Source: Undaria pinnatifida (taxonomy: Eukaryota > Sar > Phaeophyceae > Laminariales > Alariaceae). Taken from it: a DNA stretch of 64,000 bases. Where the stretch lies: positions 1,416,001-1,480,000 of the forward strand of contig JABAKD010000017.1 of the NCBI GenBank assembly GCA_012845835.1. The letters are read 5' to 3'. The position numbers were made by a program, and so were the translations under genes. This document shows, one piece after another, positions 14,001 through 26,000 of this stretch. The notes under the pieces are model-generated. The model ran no database searches. It had not been told where the DNA came from and saw only the letters and a program-made list of their open reading frames with translations. Numbering within the stretch: the first letter of the stretch is position 1; the number at the start of each line of letters is the position of its first letter.

Positions 14001-17000
14001 GGAGCGCAACCTTTTTATCAAACCCAATCCTGCAGTGATTCCGCGTCGTTTCTGTCGGGCCGGTTGCCGGCTTGCGGATTGTTCCGAGCAAATTACTTGT
14101 GAAATGTAGTTTGGCAGATGTGTTCCACGAATGTTTGGACGCATTTATCATCTTGATGTCTGCTCTCTCCTTCTTGACGTCGTAGTGCAGGTGGTTGATT
14201 TTGCCAAATATAATCCTTTGTAGATCATGTGTCGTTACTGTCAAGCCGGTGGACGTTTGGAAGGAAGTTCCGACAAAATTCCACCAGGATGGCGATACGC
14301 TATAGCGCACGCACTCTCGGAAAGCTCCGAAAACCTTTATTCGGCTGCAATGTAACCTGGCGCACATGCTCTAGATACACACGGGGTTTTCAACATGGCC
14401 CGTGCCTCAAGTCGTGCAATACCATCATCTACCACATGCGCACACCCTGAAGTTCAAAGGTGGCGTTTATACAAGTACTATTCACAGACACGGCGTATCA
14501 AATATTAGTGGTGCATGTATCTCAATCGTTGTCTCACTGATGTATGTGCGCATTTTCTCTCTGCACCTGTCTCTGCTGCCCGAATCGAGTCGACGAAAGC
14601 TGTTGGATAATGTCAAGACGGAAACTGCTGATATATTGGGCTCTGCCGCCTGTAATTATAGGATAGAATGACACCTCGTCCTGCCGGTAGGCAGGAGGGC
14701 TTGTGCAGGGATACACCTCTGTGCTGAGCACTAAGCCATAAGCGTGGCGGCATTCCCCGGAAAATCAATCCCGACAGGGCTCCGGTATGTACACTCTCAG
14801 GTTTTCGGCTTCCAGGATGCAGGAGCCAATATTATACCAACCTCTGATCCATCGGATTGAATGCCGATTCCGCTAGGATCGGTCATCGAAAGAAACAATA
14901 TATTATTTTTTCTCACTTCCGGAGTTGGTCGACGACGTCCTTGCTGTGCATCACAAGGTCCTATCCCTGACCCTAACCCAAACCAAACAGGTGTCTTGCC
15001 GGTTTAGGAATTGCTCACTTCTGGAGTTGATCGACGACGTCCATGCTGTGCACAAGGTCCAGCACGAGAGCCTTCAGCTTGACCTGCATCAGGGGTTGGG
15101 ATGACAGGTCGTACGAGGTGTACTGCCCCAATAGCTGTCGGAGCGGGGCCATCAGCCCGCCCACGTTAACCTGCAAAGGATAGAAAAAAATAACAAATAA
15201 CTTATTTAGCGCAACTGACAACAGTGTAGCGATAACCTGGAACGGTGGTACAGGCCTTCCACGCATTTAGCGCGACATATAACGGTGTGACGTTCACCTG
15301 CAACGGTGATATAAGAAACAAAAAAAAATGTGTTCTGGCGCAATTTATGACGGTTCGCTCAGCTCTCCACCTACCTTTTTTCGGACAAACTATTACAAAA
15401 CGTGAACGAAGGATGGACGCGGTTCACGGGCAGCGGTATGATCAGACACTCCCCTGCCTCGTTTAGCACGATTTTTAAGCGTACTGGTGTCGTGCACTCT
15501 GATTTGCAACACAAATATGCGTAGGTGGGACGGACAACGTCGATCGCCGGGCTAAAGCACGTTGGAGGCGCCCTGGTGAAAGCTGAGTGCCAAACGGCTC
15601 CCACGACGCATGCTACAGTAGTTGCAAGCTTAGTTCGATGAACAACTGCATTGTCTATGTAGGAATATGTGGCGTCTGGAGACGATTTTCTGTCATATCC
15701 ACGGGTTTAGTGCTGACACGCAGGCACGCATGTTCTTGCTTGAATCGCAGCATGTAACCGCTATGGAGAACCTCCCCGACTACGAAGCATATGATGCGCT
15801 CTGTTTTCTCTCCTTTTTATGGATCTGGGTCCATCTACCGGGCCGGGAGTTGCCGCAGTGCTGGCCCCCGGGCTCCTACTGAGTCAGTAGTGTAAGTGTT
15901 GTGACGTGCGTAGCGCTCTTCTCGCGAAAGAACCATAATACGGTCGTATTGTGGTGTCTTTGCGAAAAAGAGGGCCACGACAAACACCACAGTTACACTC
16001 CTGAACTCAGCAGGAGCCCGGAGGCCAGCACTGCAACTCCCGGCTCGGTAGACGGCTCTGCTGAGTCAGGAGTGTAAGTGTTGTGATGTGCGTGGCGCTC
16101 TTCTCGCGAAGACACCATGATACGATCGCATTATGGTGTCTTTGCGAGAGAGAGGGCCACGACAAACACCACACCCACACTCCTGAACTCAGCAGGAGCC
16201 CGGAGGCCAGCACTGCTGTAACTCTCGGCTCAATATATGGCTCCTGCTGAGTCAGGAGTGTAAGTGCTGTGATGTGTGCAGCGCTCTTCTTGCGAAGACG
16301 CCATAACACGATCGCATTACGGTGTCTTCGCGAGAATGAGAGCCACGCATAACACCACACCTACACTCCTGAACTCAGCATGAGCCCGGTGGGCAGCCCT
16401 GCTGCAACTCCCGGCTTAGTATATGGACCCGGATCAATCAAAAGGAGAGAAAACAGAGTGAATAATGCGCCTCGTGATCGATGAGATTCCCAATAGCGGT
16501 TACATGCTGAGGTTCACGCAAGAACATGCATGCCTAGTTATCAGTACTTGAAACGCGGTGGCTGTCGTCTGTCAAAAATCTTTTGTTTTTGCCGTGCCGT
16601 TGTCCGTACACAACAGCAGCTAGAAAAAATTCGAGGAAGACGTTACTCGGACGCGCCGGTGGCGCGCCGGCGATTGTATGGGGCGTTGAAGGGGGTATTT
16701 CCTCCGACATTGTGGCTGCAGGAATCCTTTCGGGAGCAATGGGTACCTTCGCTGCGATAGTACACCACATGGCGACCGCGCTGATCGTTCCGTCGCCCGC
16801 GTTGATCGCGGACAAGCTCAGGCAAATATGTTACCAGTGTTGGTGAACCTCTTGACGTGGGTATAAACCCCGACGATCGCGCTCATCCCCACCAGCGCCA
16901 CACCCCGACCACGCCCATAGTCAACAACCACTGCGTTGACAACGCGCTGTATGCCACACCATTTTACAGCCAGATGCCTTACACGATGGCTGAGAGTTTC

Positions 17001-20000
17001 GCGATTTTCCATGGGTGTGTCGTTAATCATCATTTCGTTTCCAACGCTTTCCCGAAACTGGTGTGGCCGGATGTCATGGACATATTCCTCGCTGAGCTAC
17101 TTGCCACAGACCGCGATCCATGTCCCATACATGATACCTGCATTTTTGGATAAGGACCAGCAGTTGGCTTCGGAAAACTACGTTACGAATGGCTTCCCAC
17201 GTGTCCAGTGCATATCTTTGTACATCATTCGCGTTGATGGGGGGGAGGAACGCCGGCGGCTGCTACCTGCAAGCGGCCATACATGGCCACCTCGTGGACA
17301 CTGCTGTAAGGCCGAACCACAGCGCGTAAACACTTCAAAAGATCGGCATGGCTTATACGTTGAACGCAGGGAATGGAGAAGTGTCCTAGATAACAGACGG
17401 TGGCAAGCATATTTTTTTTGTCATGCAGCTTCTCATCATGATACCCCCGTCTACAGCAGGGTCTTATTGCATTTATTCACCCCACTGACGTATAATTTCA
17501 TCACAAGCCTCTGGTGTAGACGTCGTCAAACGTGGAGCGATGGGCTTAGGAATACTTACGCACAGTACGTGGATGACCTCTGTGGCATCCAATGGATTAC
17601 TGCCGTTGTGAGCCGAGCGGAGGCCCCTGCCCACGTCTGGTAGCGACGAGACATGTTCACGTTTGTAGGCGACGTCCGGCCGTCCCTGATCGGCGCAATC
17701 GGTTTGCCACCAGCGGGCCCATCTGCCGTCATCCGTGTGCCATGTCGGTGATCCAGGCATGCTGCCTCCACGGCCTCTGTGAAGAGTGTGGACGACACGG
17801 TGGAATTTCAGGCGGCGGGATTGCCGATACGGCGGGATTACACCCTGCCTTGTGCTCGTCGGTGCTCGTGTTTTGTTTACTGTGGTTGTTTTTTTGTTTT
17901 TGCCTTTTTGCTGAGGTGCTCTTCCCAACAAAGTGTCGGGACACCGTCCAAGCCATCCCCTTATCTGCTGCCTGCATGCGGCGAGAGGTTCTCCTGGCCA
18001 CGGCGTTTGATGGTTATATAGAACTACCCACTGGCCTACGTGGTCACGTGACTACGTGGGCTAGTGGGTAGTTCTAAATAACCAACAAAATATACGTGTG
18101 GTGGAGTCCGCCAATTGACCCTCACCGACTTCGTAACCAGGATCTCCGGGGCTCTCTCCCGCCACGCACTACCGTAGTACTCAGGAGCACATCATCATAA
18201 TCATTCACGTCTCCAGCGCGCACGCTCGCATAGACGCTATTTCCTTGTTTTTGCTTTTCCCGGAAAAAAGCGGAAATACGAAGTCGGTGGGATTCGAGCC
18301 CACGACATTCTTTTGTTGGTTACATAGAACTACTCACAGTCAGTACAGTGGGTAGTTCTATATAACCAACAGCGTTTACCCAAGCGAGTGGCGGGACGAC
18401 GTTCCGGCCTCCTCTGTGTTCCTCTACACGCACCCGTCTTGAGATCCTCCTGGCCGGTGTGCAACTCTCGCAATTCTTCACGGACCTGCATAATATGATA
18501 ATTATAATATAATGATCTCCAGACGGGTGTGTGTAGAGGAACAAAGAGGAGGCCGGAACGTCGTCCCGCCGTTCCCTTTGGTAAAAGCCGTGGCGTGGAG
18601 AACCTCGCGCCGCATGCAGGGAGCAGAAGAAGTGGTGGCTTGGACATCCGCCACCTCGCTGGGAAGATCGCCTCTGCGAAACCGAAAACAAAACAAAAAA
18701 CAACACCCAAAAAACAACCGGTATCAGGACGTATTCCCGTCTCATTAGCAGCATTCCCGCCGCAGCGGCAATCCCACCGCCTGAAATGCAATCGCCTCGA
18801 CCACACCCATCACGGAGGCCGCGGAGGGAGCATACCAGTATCACTGACACCACACAACGGTGGTGGCATCGGCGGCGGATGTACACGTAGCCGCAGCTTT
18901 GAATTGTAGCCGCGATTGAGGCCCCCTGCAAAGACACTCCAGAGCCATCCTGAAGGAGCATTGGCGACCGGATGAGTGGATTTGGCCAGCGCTGATACAT
19001 TTGATGCCGCGCAGCTGGCCGGTAGGGAACCTGGCCCTCGAGTCGGGGTTTCCGACCGTTGGTAACCCAACGCGCCTAACGAACACGAAGACAGACGGAC
19101 CCGCCGGTTGCAAGAGGATCGCGAACATCTTGGACGGACGGGCGTAGTCTACCAACATGAGCACGTCCCGTTGCCGACAGACGCGGGCCGAGACTGCCAC
19201 ACGGCTACCAACAGCAATCATCCATTGGATGCCACAGAGCTCATCCACGTACTGCGCGTAAGTATTCCTAAGCCCATCGCTCCACGTTTGACGGCGTCTA
19301 CAACAGAGGCTTGTGATGAAATTATACATCAGCGGGGTGAATACATGCAACAACGCTCTGCTATAGACTGGGGTATCATGATGCGAAGCAGCATGACAAA
19401 AAATACTCTTGCCACCGCCTGCTATCTAGGGCACTTCGCCACTTCCCGCGTTCAGTCTATAAACCATGACGATCTCTTGAAGTGTTTACGAGCTGTGGTT
19501 CGGCCTGACAGCAGTGCCCACGAGGTGGCCATGTATAGCCGCTTGCAGGTAGCAGACGCCGACGTTCCTCCCCCCATCAACGTGAATGATGTACACAGCC
19601 ATGCACTGGACACGAGGGAAGCTATTCTTAATGCAGTTACCGAAGCCAACTGCTGGTCCTTATCCACAGATACAGGTATCATGTATGGGACATGGATCGC
19701 GGCCGCTGGCAAGTCACTCAGCGAGGAATATGTCCAAGACATCCAGCCACACTAGTTTCGGGAAAGCGTTGGAAAAGAAATGATGATTAACGACACACCC
19801 ATGGAAAATCGCGAAACTCTCAGCCGTCGTGTCAGGCATCTGGCTGTAAAATGGTCTGACATGCAGCGCGTCGTCGATGCAGTTATTGTTGACTATGGGC
19901 GTGGTCGGGGTGGAAGAGGTCGCGCTGGTGGGAACGAGCGCCATCGTCGGGGTTTATACCCGCGTCAAGGGGTACACTAACACAGGTAATATATCAGCCT

Positions 20001-23000
20001 GAGCTTGTCCGCAATCAGCGCGGGTGACGGAACGATCAGCGCAGTCGCCACGTGGCGATCTATGGCAACGAATGTACCCACTGCTTCCTAAAGGGACACC
20101 TCAAGCCACAATGTTGGAGGAAATGCCCCGATCTACGCCCCATACAATCATCAGCGCGTCCGAATGACATCCCCTGCAAAAAAGTTCCATCTGCTGGTAT
20201 GTACGGACAACGGTACGGAAAAACCAAGAAGACTCTTGACAGACGACAGCCACCGCGTTTCAAGTACCGTCGACCCAACGGGTCTAACCGCTTGTTTCAG
20301 CAGGTGGACCGTTGCCCTCCCGATATGAAAGCATTTTGTGGGACGCAAGGCAGAGTATCGTTGTGGGACCAGACCAACTGATGATATTGCTGGTACTAGT
20401 CGTAGGGTGCACGGGCCTGAGAAATGTACTGGCAGCACTCCTAGTGAGTGTTCTCTAGGAATGCGTGAGATGTCCTGCTGCAGTGCAGTATCTCCTGTGA
20501 CACGGGTACGAGCCCCGTCCAGGGATATCCCTGTCTCGCGGGCGAAACGTGCTGCTGCAAAGACAGCAATGGTTAATGCCTCCATTGCGTTGCTGTCATC
20601 GACGGCAAGCGTTAATACTGCAGCGGTTGCAGCACGAACTGCAGACGAGCGAGCGATGGCCGTGGCAGATGACAAAACTGAAAAATATTGCACAGCGCGG
20701 GTTCCGCCACATCCTTGGAGATGGTGCCTGAGGTGGTCGAGGAACAACAGAAAAGCGACAAGGAAGCTGCGGCTGCCGTCCGTAGCACGTACGTCGATGA
20801 AAATTGAGAAGTCGACGTAGCAGGGACAGAAATGGCAGTTTAGAAGACTGGCGGGGATCCGTACTTGCCATGTTGGGAGTGGACAACGCATGGGGCACCA
20901 GCTGCCTTTCGGATTGCTGTTTTGGTGGATTATAGCTGCGGCTGCCTGTGTACTGATTGGTGCTACCGCTGTGCTGCCCACTGCAACCAAACGCGCCGCA
21001 TTTTATTCGCAGCGGGTTGACGAGGCAAAAACGAGGACGGCAGTTAGGCCGACATTTTGGATAAAGGAGGGTTCTTTATCGTTGACATTCGGGTCTGTAG
21101 AATACCAGTGGGAGCATGCGGATGCCAGGAGCAACGAACATCAGTATCGGACTACAGCTAATTTAACGAGGGCTGGAGGCTGGAGAATCTTTAACAAGAG
21201 GAGAACCGCGAATAAACGGAGGAAAATGGCGGAGGCTTTCGAGCTGGATTTTCTTGCTGAAAATTGGTATTGGAGAGCGTATATGGTACTTGAATGGGGT
21301 GAGCAAGATGTAGGTGCTGCTACAGCTGGAGGACGTCTGTTTTCCGTCACGGGTATCGGGTAAGCCCGGGTAGCGTAAAATGGAACAGGTAGTCCACCGG
21401 TGACTGGATCGTTGCCATGATAAAAACCTACTGCCGTAAATTGGTAAGTCTGTTTCTTAGTTCCGTATTTACGTGTTTTTCGCGCTGAAGCTCATCGTAA
21501 ATGGTTCGAGATCGGTATGTTTGCCTTTGCGCGGTCACAAGAAAGTAACATGATGTTTCAAAAAGATTTCGGAGGAGCGTTCCAAACACTGCATCCGATT
21601 GTTGGCTGCTATCCGGTCATGACTATCGCCATGAGATGAAAACACGTGCCCTATAGTGTGTTAGCTGCTTGGACGCGTGTGTTGCTTGAAATGCCGGCAT
21701 AGTTCCTTCAAAAAGGCCAATGATATCTCCTGTTTTTTGTGGGTTATTTTGTGTTTGTAGTGCTAGTATGTGTAACCTGAAAAACTACTCAGCACGTTGC
21801 ATTCATCTGTGGTAATTGGTCTTCCATCTTATTGTGCTCTTGTATTTCCTGGTTTTTAAGGCGGTCATGGTCAGTTCGCTGGCTGGGAGAACGACCCTCG
21901 AAATATTTGCAACAATAATTGTGCCTTCTTCGGTGGCATTATATATTCAGACATCTTGCGGCTGTCTACTGCTTGCTTTTGCCTTGGGCTTTGGTCTGGG
22001 CGCCGCATTGTTTTGTATTGTGGAAGCATTTCGTCTTGTGGGGGTAACGCATTAATTATGGGATTCCACGAGCGAGTAGCTTTCGGGGCATGCTTTTCAG
22101 GTTATTTTATTTTAATTAACTTGGGTGAAAGATCAGGGATGACTTCTATTAATAGTGTGAATTTTCCGTGGATATTTCGTCCGTCCCTTTATCTTCTTTT
22201 GTCAAGTTTCCCCAAGTCCCTTCGGGCCTGTGGGTTGCTTTGGGGGGTGCTGTGGCGTCTGGGGGCGATCCTCTGGCATATCCATGGGTTTAGTGCTGAT
22301 ACGTAGGCATGCATGTCCTTGCGTGAACCGCAACATGTAGCAGCTAATGGGAACCTCGCCGACTACGAGGCATATAATTCACTCTGTTCACTCTCCGTTT
22401 GATCGAGTTGGGTTCATCTGCCAAGTCGGGAGTTGCAACAGTGCTGGCCCCCGGGCTCCTGCTAATCCGGAGGGTAAGTGTTGTGATTACGTGGCGCTTT
22501 CTCGCGAAGACACCATATGCATCAACAAACGGTTGAATACTAATGGAGTTCCATCGATAGCTGGTGCTTCGTCGGTGGAGGGCCTCGACGTGAAATGGAG
22601 TCATCCCACGGTATGTAGGGCTTGCACGTTTGGGGCCGACCGGTTCTGGCCGGCTGAGCTCCTCAACCATTGTAGAACTATCGGTGTTCATCAAGTAGTT
22701 TTACAAGTCTATTATGCGGATGACTAGCGCACAGGAATGGTGGTCATGGTGCGCGAACGAAAGGATTCCAAGTCGTGCTTGGGGGTGAGCTATTGAACTC
22801 ATGGTGGTAGGAGCTCAGAACCATAACTGCTGCACCTCTAGCGTGGAATGACGCCATGCAGAAATTATTTGGCCAAAATTGGTTTAATCGTAGCACGCGT
22901 CCCGAGAGAAGCCCCCGTCAATAAGACCGGTTTTGGCCTACACGAGTTAACTTTGTCGCGGTACAGGTCTCACTCCAATTCCTCTCCAGCTTCTTCACTC

Positions 23001-26000
23001 CTTTGCAAGTGTAAGGGGTAGAGCTAATTTTTCCTTGAGATCCCGAGTCGTTCTACGGTAGCCCCCAGCGTTTGTTTAACAATATCGTCGGTTTTGAAAC
23101 CAGCTCCCGGTCGTATCTGGCGCCCCTCGCCGCCCCGACGTCATCGTTCCATGTAGTCCTTTGCAAAATAAGAAAATCGATGAAGACATTTTTTTCATAG
23201 CATCCTTCTTCGTGTCGAGCAGCCATGAAGCGTTCGATCTGAAGAAACCGATGCTTTTTTTTGCGGGGGGGGGGGGGGTATAGTAGAATCAGTCTCCCCT
23301 TGCTTCTTCAGGAACTATACCCCTCACCCCAAAACTGATACTGAGGAAGACAGAAAGTGCGGCCCGACGAAAAATCAGATAAATCTCATGGCCAGAGAAA
23401 AAGAATCGCCAACAACAATCGTATCCCGACGACACTATTAGGTAGTAAGTCATCCCACGCTAGCGCCGGGGGTGCAGCAGAAGTTTCTGAGCCCCTGACA
23501 TGAGGAGCTCGATATCTCACCGAAAAGATGGCTTCCAGGTCGTTCGTTCGCGCAAGCCGGCCAACGCTTCTGCGCGCCAGTCCTAACGCAAATCGTACTC
23601 GTCAAATAATTTGACTAACCGGTAAAAATGGTAGGCCCAAAACGTGTAACCCCCGCCGTACCATGACTAGTTTTTTTCGCTCAAGGAACCTCATGGTGGA
23701 CCCAAGAACCAAATGGTCTCGACCATACAGCTGACTGAATGCCCCGGGAACCCATCCACATTCGCCGACGTGTCTACGTCAGAAATTATCGCAACTGTGG
23801 CATCAGCTAAACCTTCGACTCTTTTACTTATCTCCGCCTCATCAGCACCAACCCCGGCGTGGACAGAACAACTCCTTCGTGCAATTAAAAAAGCTCACCC
23901 CAACAGGGCTCATAATAGTACCTCTATCACAAGGGTGCGTTATCGCGGGCACTCAAGGTATGCCACGGCCCATACCTGGGAGATGGCGACCTCGACGTGA
24001 TCGCAGAACTTGATCTGTTCCGCGAGGCACAGCAACTGCACGAACCAAAACGGTACGAGGGAAAGACAAGCGTGCACGTGAGGTCTAGAGCACGTTGATA
24101 CTCAAGAACAAGTTCAAAGAAAATTCACAGTTTGGAACGGAAAAAAAAACTTATACCGTAAACGTGCACGACAAAACACCGCCCGAGGCGGGGCGCGATT
24201 TCTCAAGCCGTTTTTCTCGGCCATGGGGAAAGCGCGAACAAACGCCAAGCTATGCGTTTGGTGGACGTTTGGTGGACATATCCGGAGGGGACATTCGACG
24301 CATTCCGCGATAGAGATGAGCCCCATTTTTTCTGAGCTCCGTAATATCGGGAGCTTAAGACCTCTCTCTAAACCTAATACGGAGAAAAAATAAAATTGGT
24401 ACCGGATGAAGAATCTCATGGCCTAGGTATACAACGAAAAGCATGCAAACAAATGGCACATTTTCGACGATTTTGGGTTAAGGAGCCCCCTCATTCAGAA
24501 AGCATTTCGCCAAAAAACGGTATACCTCTATCGTAGCACGCATCATTTCCAGCGCCGGCAAGGGGTGCGATAAGGGGTACCACCCCCATTTTTCCTGCTG
24601 AATTGTTCACCCGCGCGAGTTTCCCCATAGCTAGCTCATTCCAAAACGTGACAGACTTTCGTTTGGGCTGGCGCAGCGTACCACTCAACCCTGAGGGCGG
24701 TGCGTGTGTCGTGAGACCGAAGAGCACAATACGTCGAGACTGACACGAAACAGGCTAGACACTGGTACGACCAGCTGAAAGTATGGGCCTACAAATACCC
24801 CCCCCCCCTTCCATCGCGGCCTTTGTCCGGCGCCATATTTGTTTTCGTGTGTACCTTCCTCCCCCCTTGTTCTGGAAGAGTATTGCCTCGGAAAATGCCC
24901 TGCAAGTGGGTGAGTTACCTTCCGTGTTGTGCGATGTTTGCACACCCGCGGAGAGAATCTCGTATCATACGACACCGGGTGGCGTACACTCGTCTAGAGG
25001 GCGGGGAGGCTAGATTGGGAAACAGGGTCATGCGAAAGGCAGGCTGATGATGACAGCCATGAAGCAATCCGCGAGAAAATTTGCTGAAGCTAGGTTTGAA
25101 CGCGCCCTCTCCCACAAAAGACACCCAGCCTGGGTCAGAATTCCTGCTTCCAGTGTCACCGCTATCGATTGTTCTCCAAAACCGGGAGCTTTGGTTCAAA
25201 ACGATACCCGTACTGTGACCACGCAACCGGCTGTCGGCTTGTACGAAGATCGAGCTATATGGCTAGAGCTACCGTTGAAAGTATGCAAAGCATTATCCAT
25301 CGTAGTATGTACATCATCGTATTTTACATCGTAACATAAAACAGTACGTGCTTTACCATTATGCGGCTGGTAGTATACATCGTATTTAATAAAATATAAA
25401 AATACTCCAGCCGTGAGATCGAATATTTCGTCGAAACTCATCTATGCGAGCTGTGTACGTTGCTACGATCGCGCGTAGTACTGTGTGTGTCGTCGTTAAG
25501 GATATAGGTCAGCGGGTGTTACGTAATACAATACCGCCCATTGCACTACCGAGTTGAGATCACTCGCGCGAGTGGCTCCGTACCTCCCCCTTTGACGGCG
25601 CAGTGTATATACCGGTGGCCCCGGTGGCGTATCAGGTTATCCTCGAGCCTGGTATAGGTCAGTTTCGTGAGTTCGAGCCCCGCCGAGTGCATACTCGTAT
25701 AAATTCTTTGGGACTTTTTCTCGTGGACAAATTGACTTGCGGAAAGCGCGAGAGCGTGAGTTAGCAACGTTCGATGAATAATCGACGAGCAGTGGGATTG
25801 CTGAACCCTATGCGCGATAAAAATTGAAGGCAAGAACCGGGGAGGAGAAGGGATGACACCTGTGACCACGGCTTGTCCAGAAGCTGGAAAGTAAAAGTGT
25901 GCAAGAAAAAAAAAATAATATATATATATATATATATAACAATTCCGTGGCGGCGGGTATTGCGAACCCGAAAGGCACAAAACAACAGGATGAGGGTGGC

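Larger units (their letters stand above)
18340..20290 (+). repeat. Right arm of the large inverted repeat
   Basis: It mirrors 16530-18060. Matches include the 18760-18860 segment against 17740-17830, the protein-coding stretch 19140-19980 against 17650-16860, and aaaccaagaagactcttgac onwards against the left arm's start. It carries about 200 bases (18900-19100) without a clear partner. Confidence 0.82.
15668..22519. mobile_element. Large nested inverted-repeat mobile-element-like block in dynein intron 27
   Basis: An intron of 8.8 kb carries this block of about 6.9 kb. A segment beginning tgtggcgtctgg occurs at 15668 and again directly at 22251, and inverted at about 16310-16550. Between these lie two mirror arms (16530-18060 and 18340-20290) around a spacer with hairpins. 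The right arm encodes an unknown protein and a CCHC knuckle. No reverse transcriptase, integrase, transposase or polymerase was recognised, so class is open: a rearranged retroelement or a foldback-type element are both possible. Confidence 0.7.

Noticed and set aside
17560-17600. [10 protein letters not shown] in a plus-strand frame, like a reverse transcriptase YVDD box
   Set aside because: It is the complement of the arm's conserved protein stretch [16 protein letters not shown]. The right arm shows which strand is coding, and no other polymerase motif is present.
18320-19000. Minus-strand 226-codon frame in the right arm as a protein
   Set aside because: It runs across the inner palindrome and is antisense to nothing coherent. 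Its hydrophobic pieces follow from the palindromic sequence.
20151-20990. Minus-strand 279-codon frame, the longest single frame in the window
   Set aside because: It overlaps the CCHC knuckle frame on the opposite strand and shows no domain. Most likely a shadow of GC-rich sequence.
22700-22727. VYYADD at the end of a 126-codon plus-strand frame, like an RT YADD box
   Set aside because: It lies inside a non-coding family D repeat, followed at once by a stop, with no other RT motifs.
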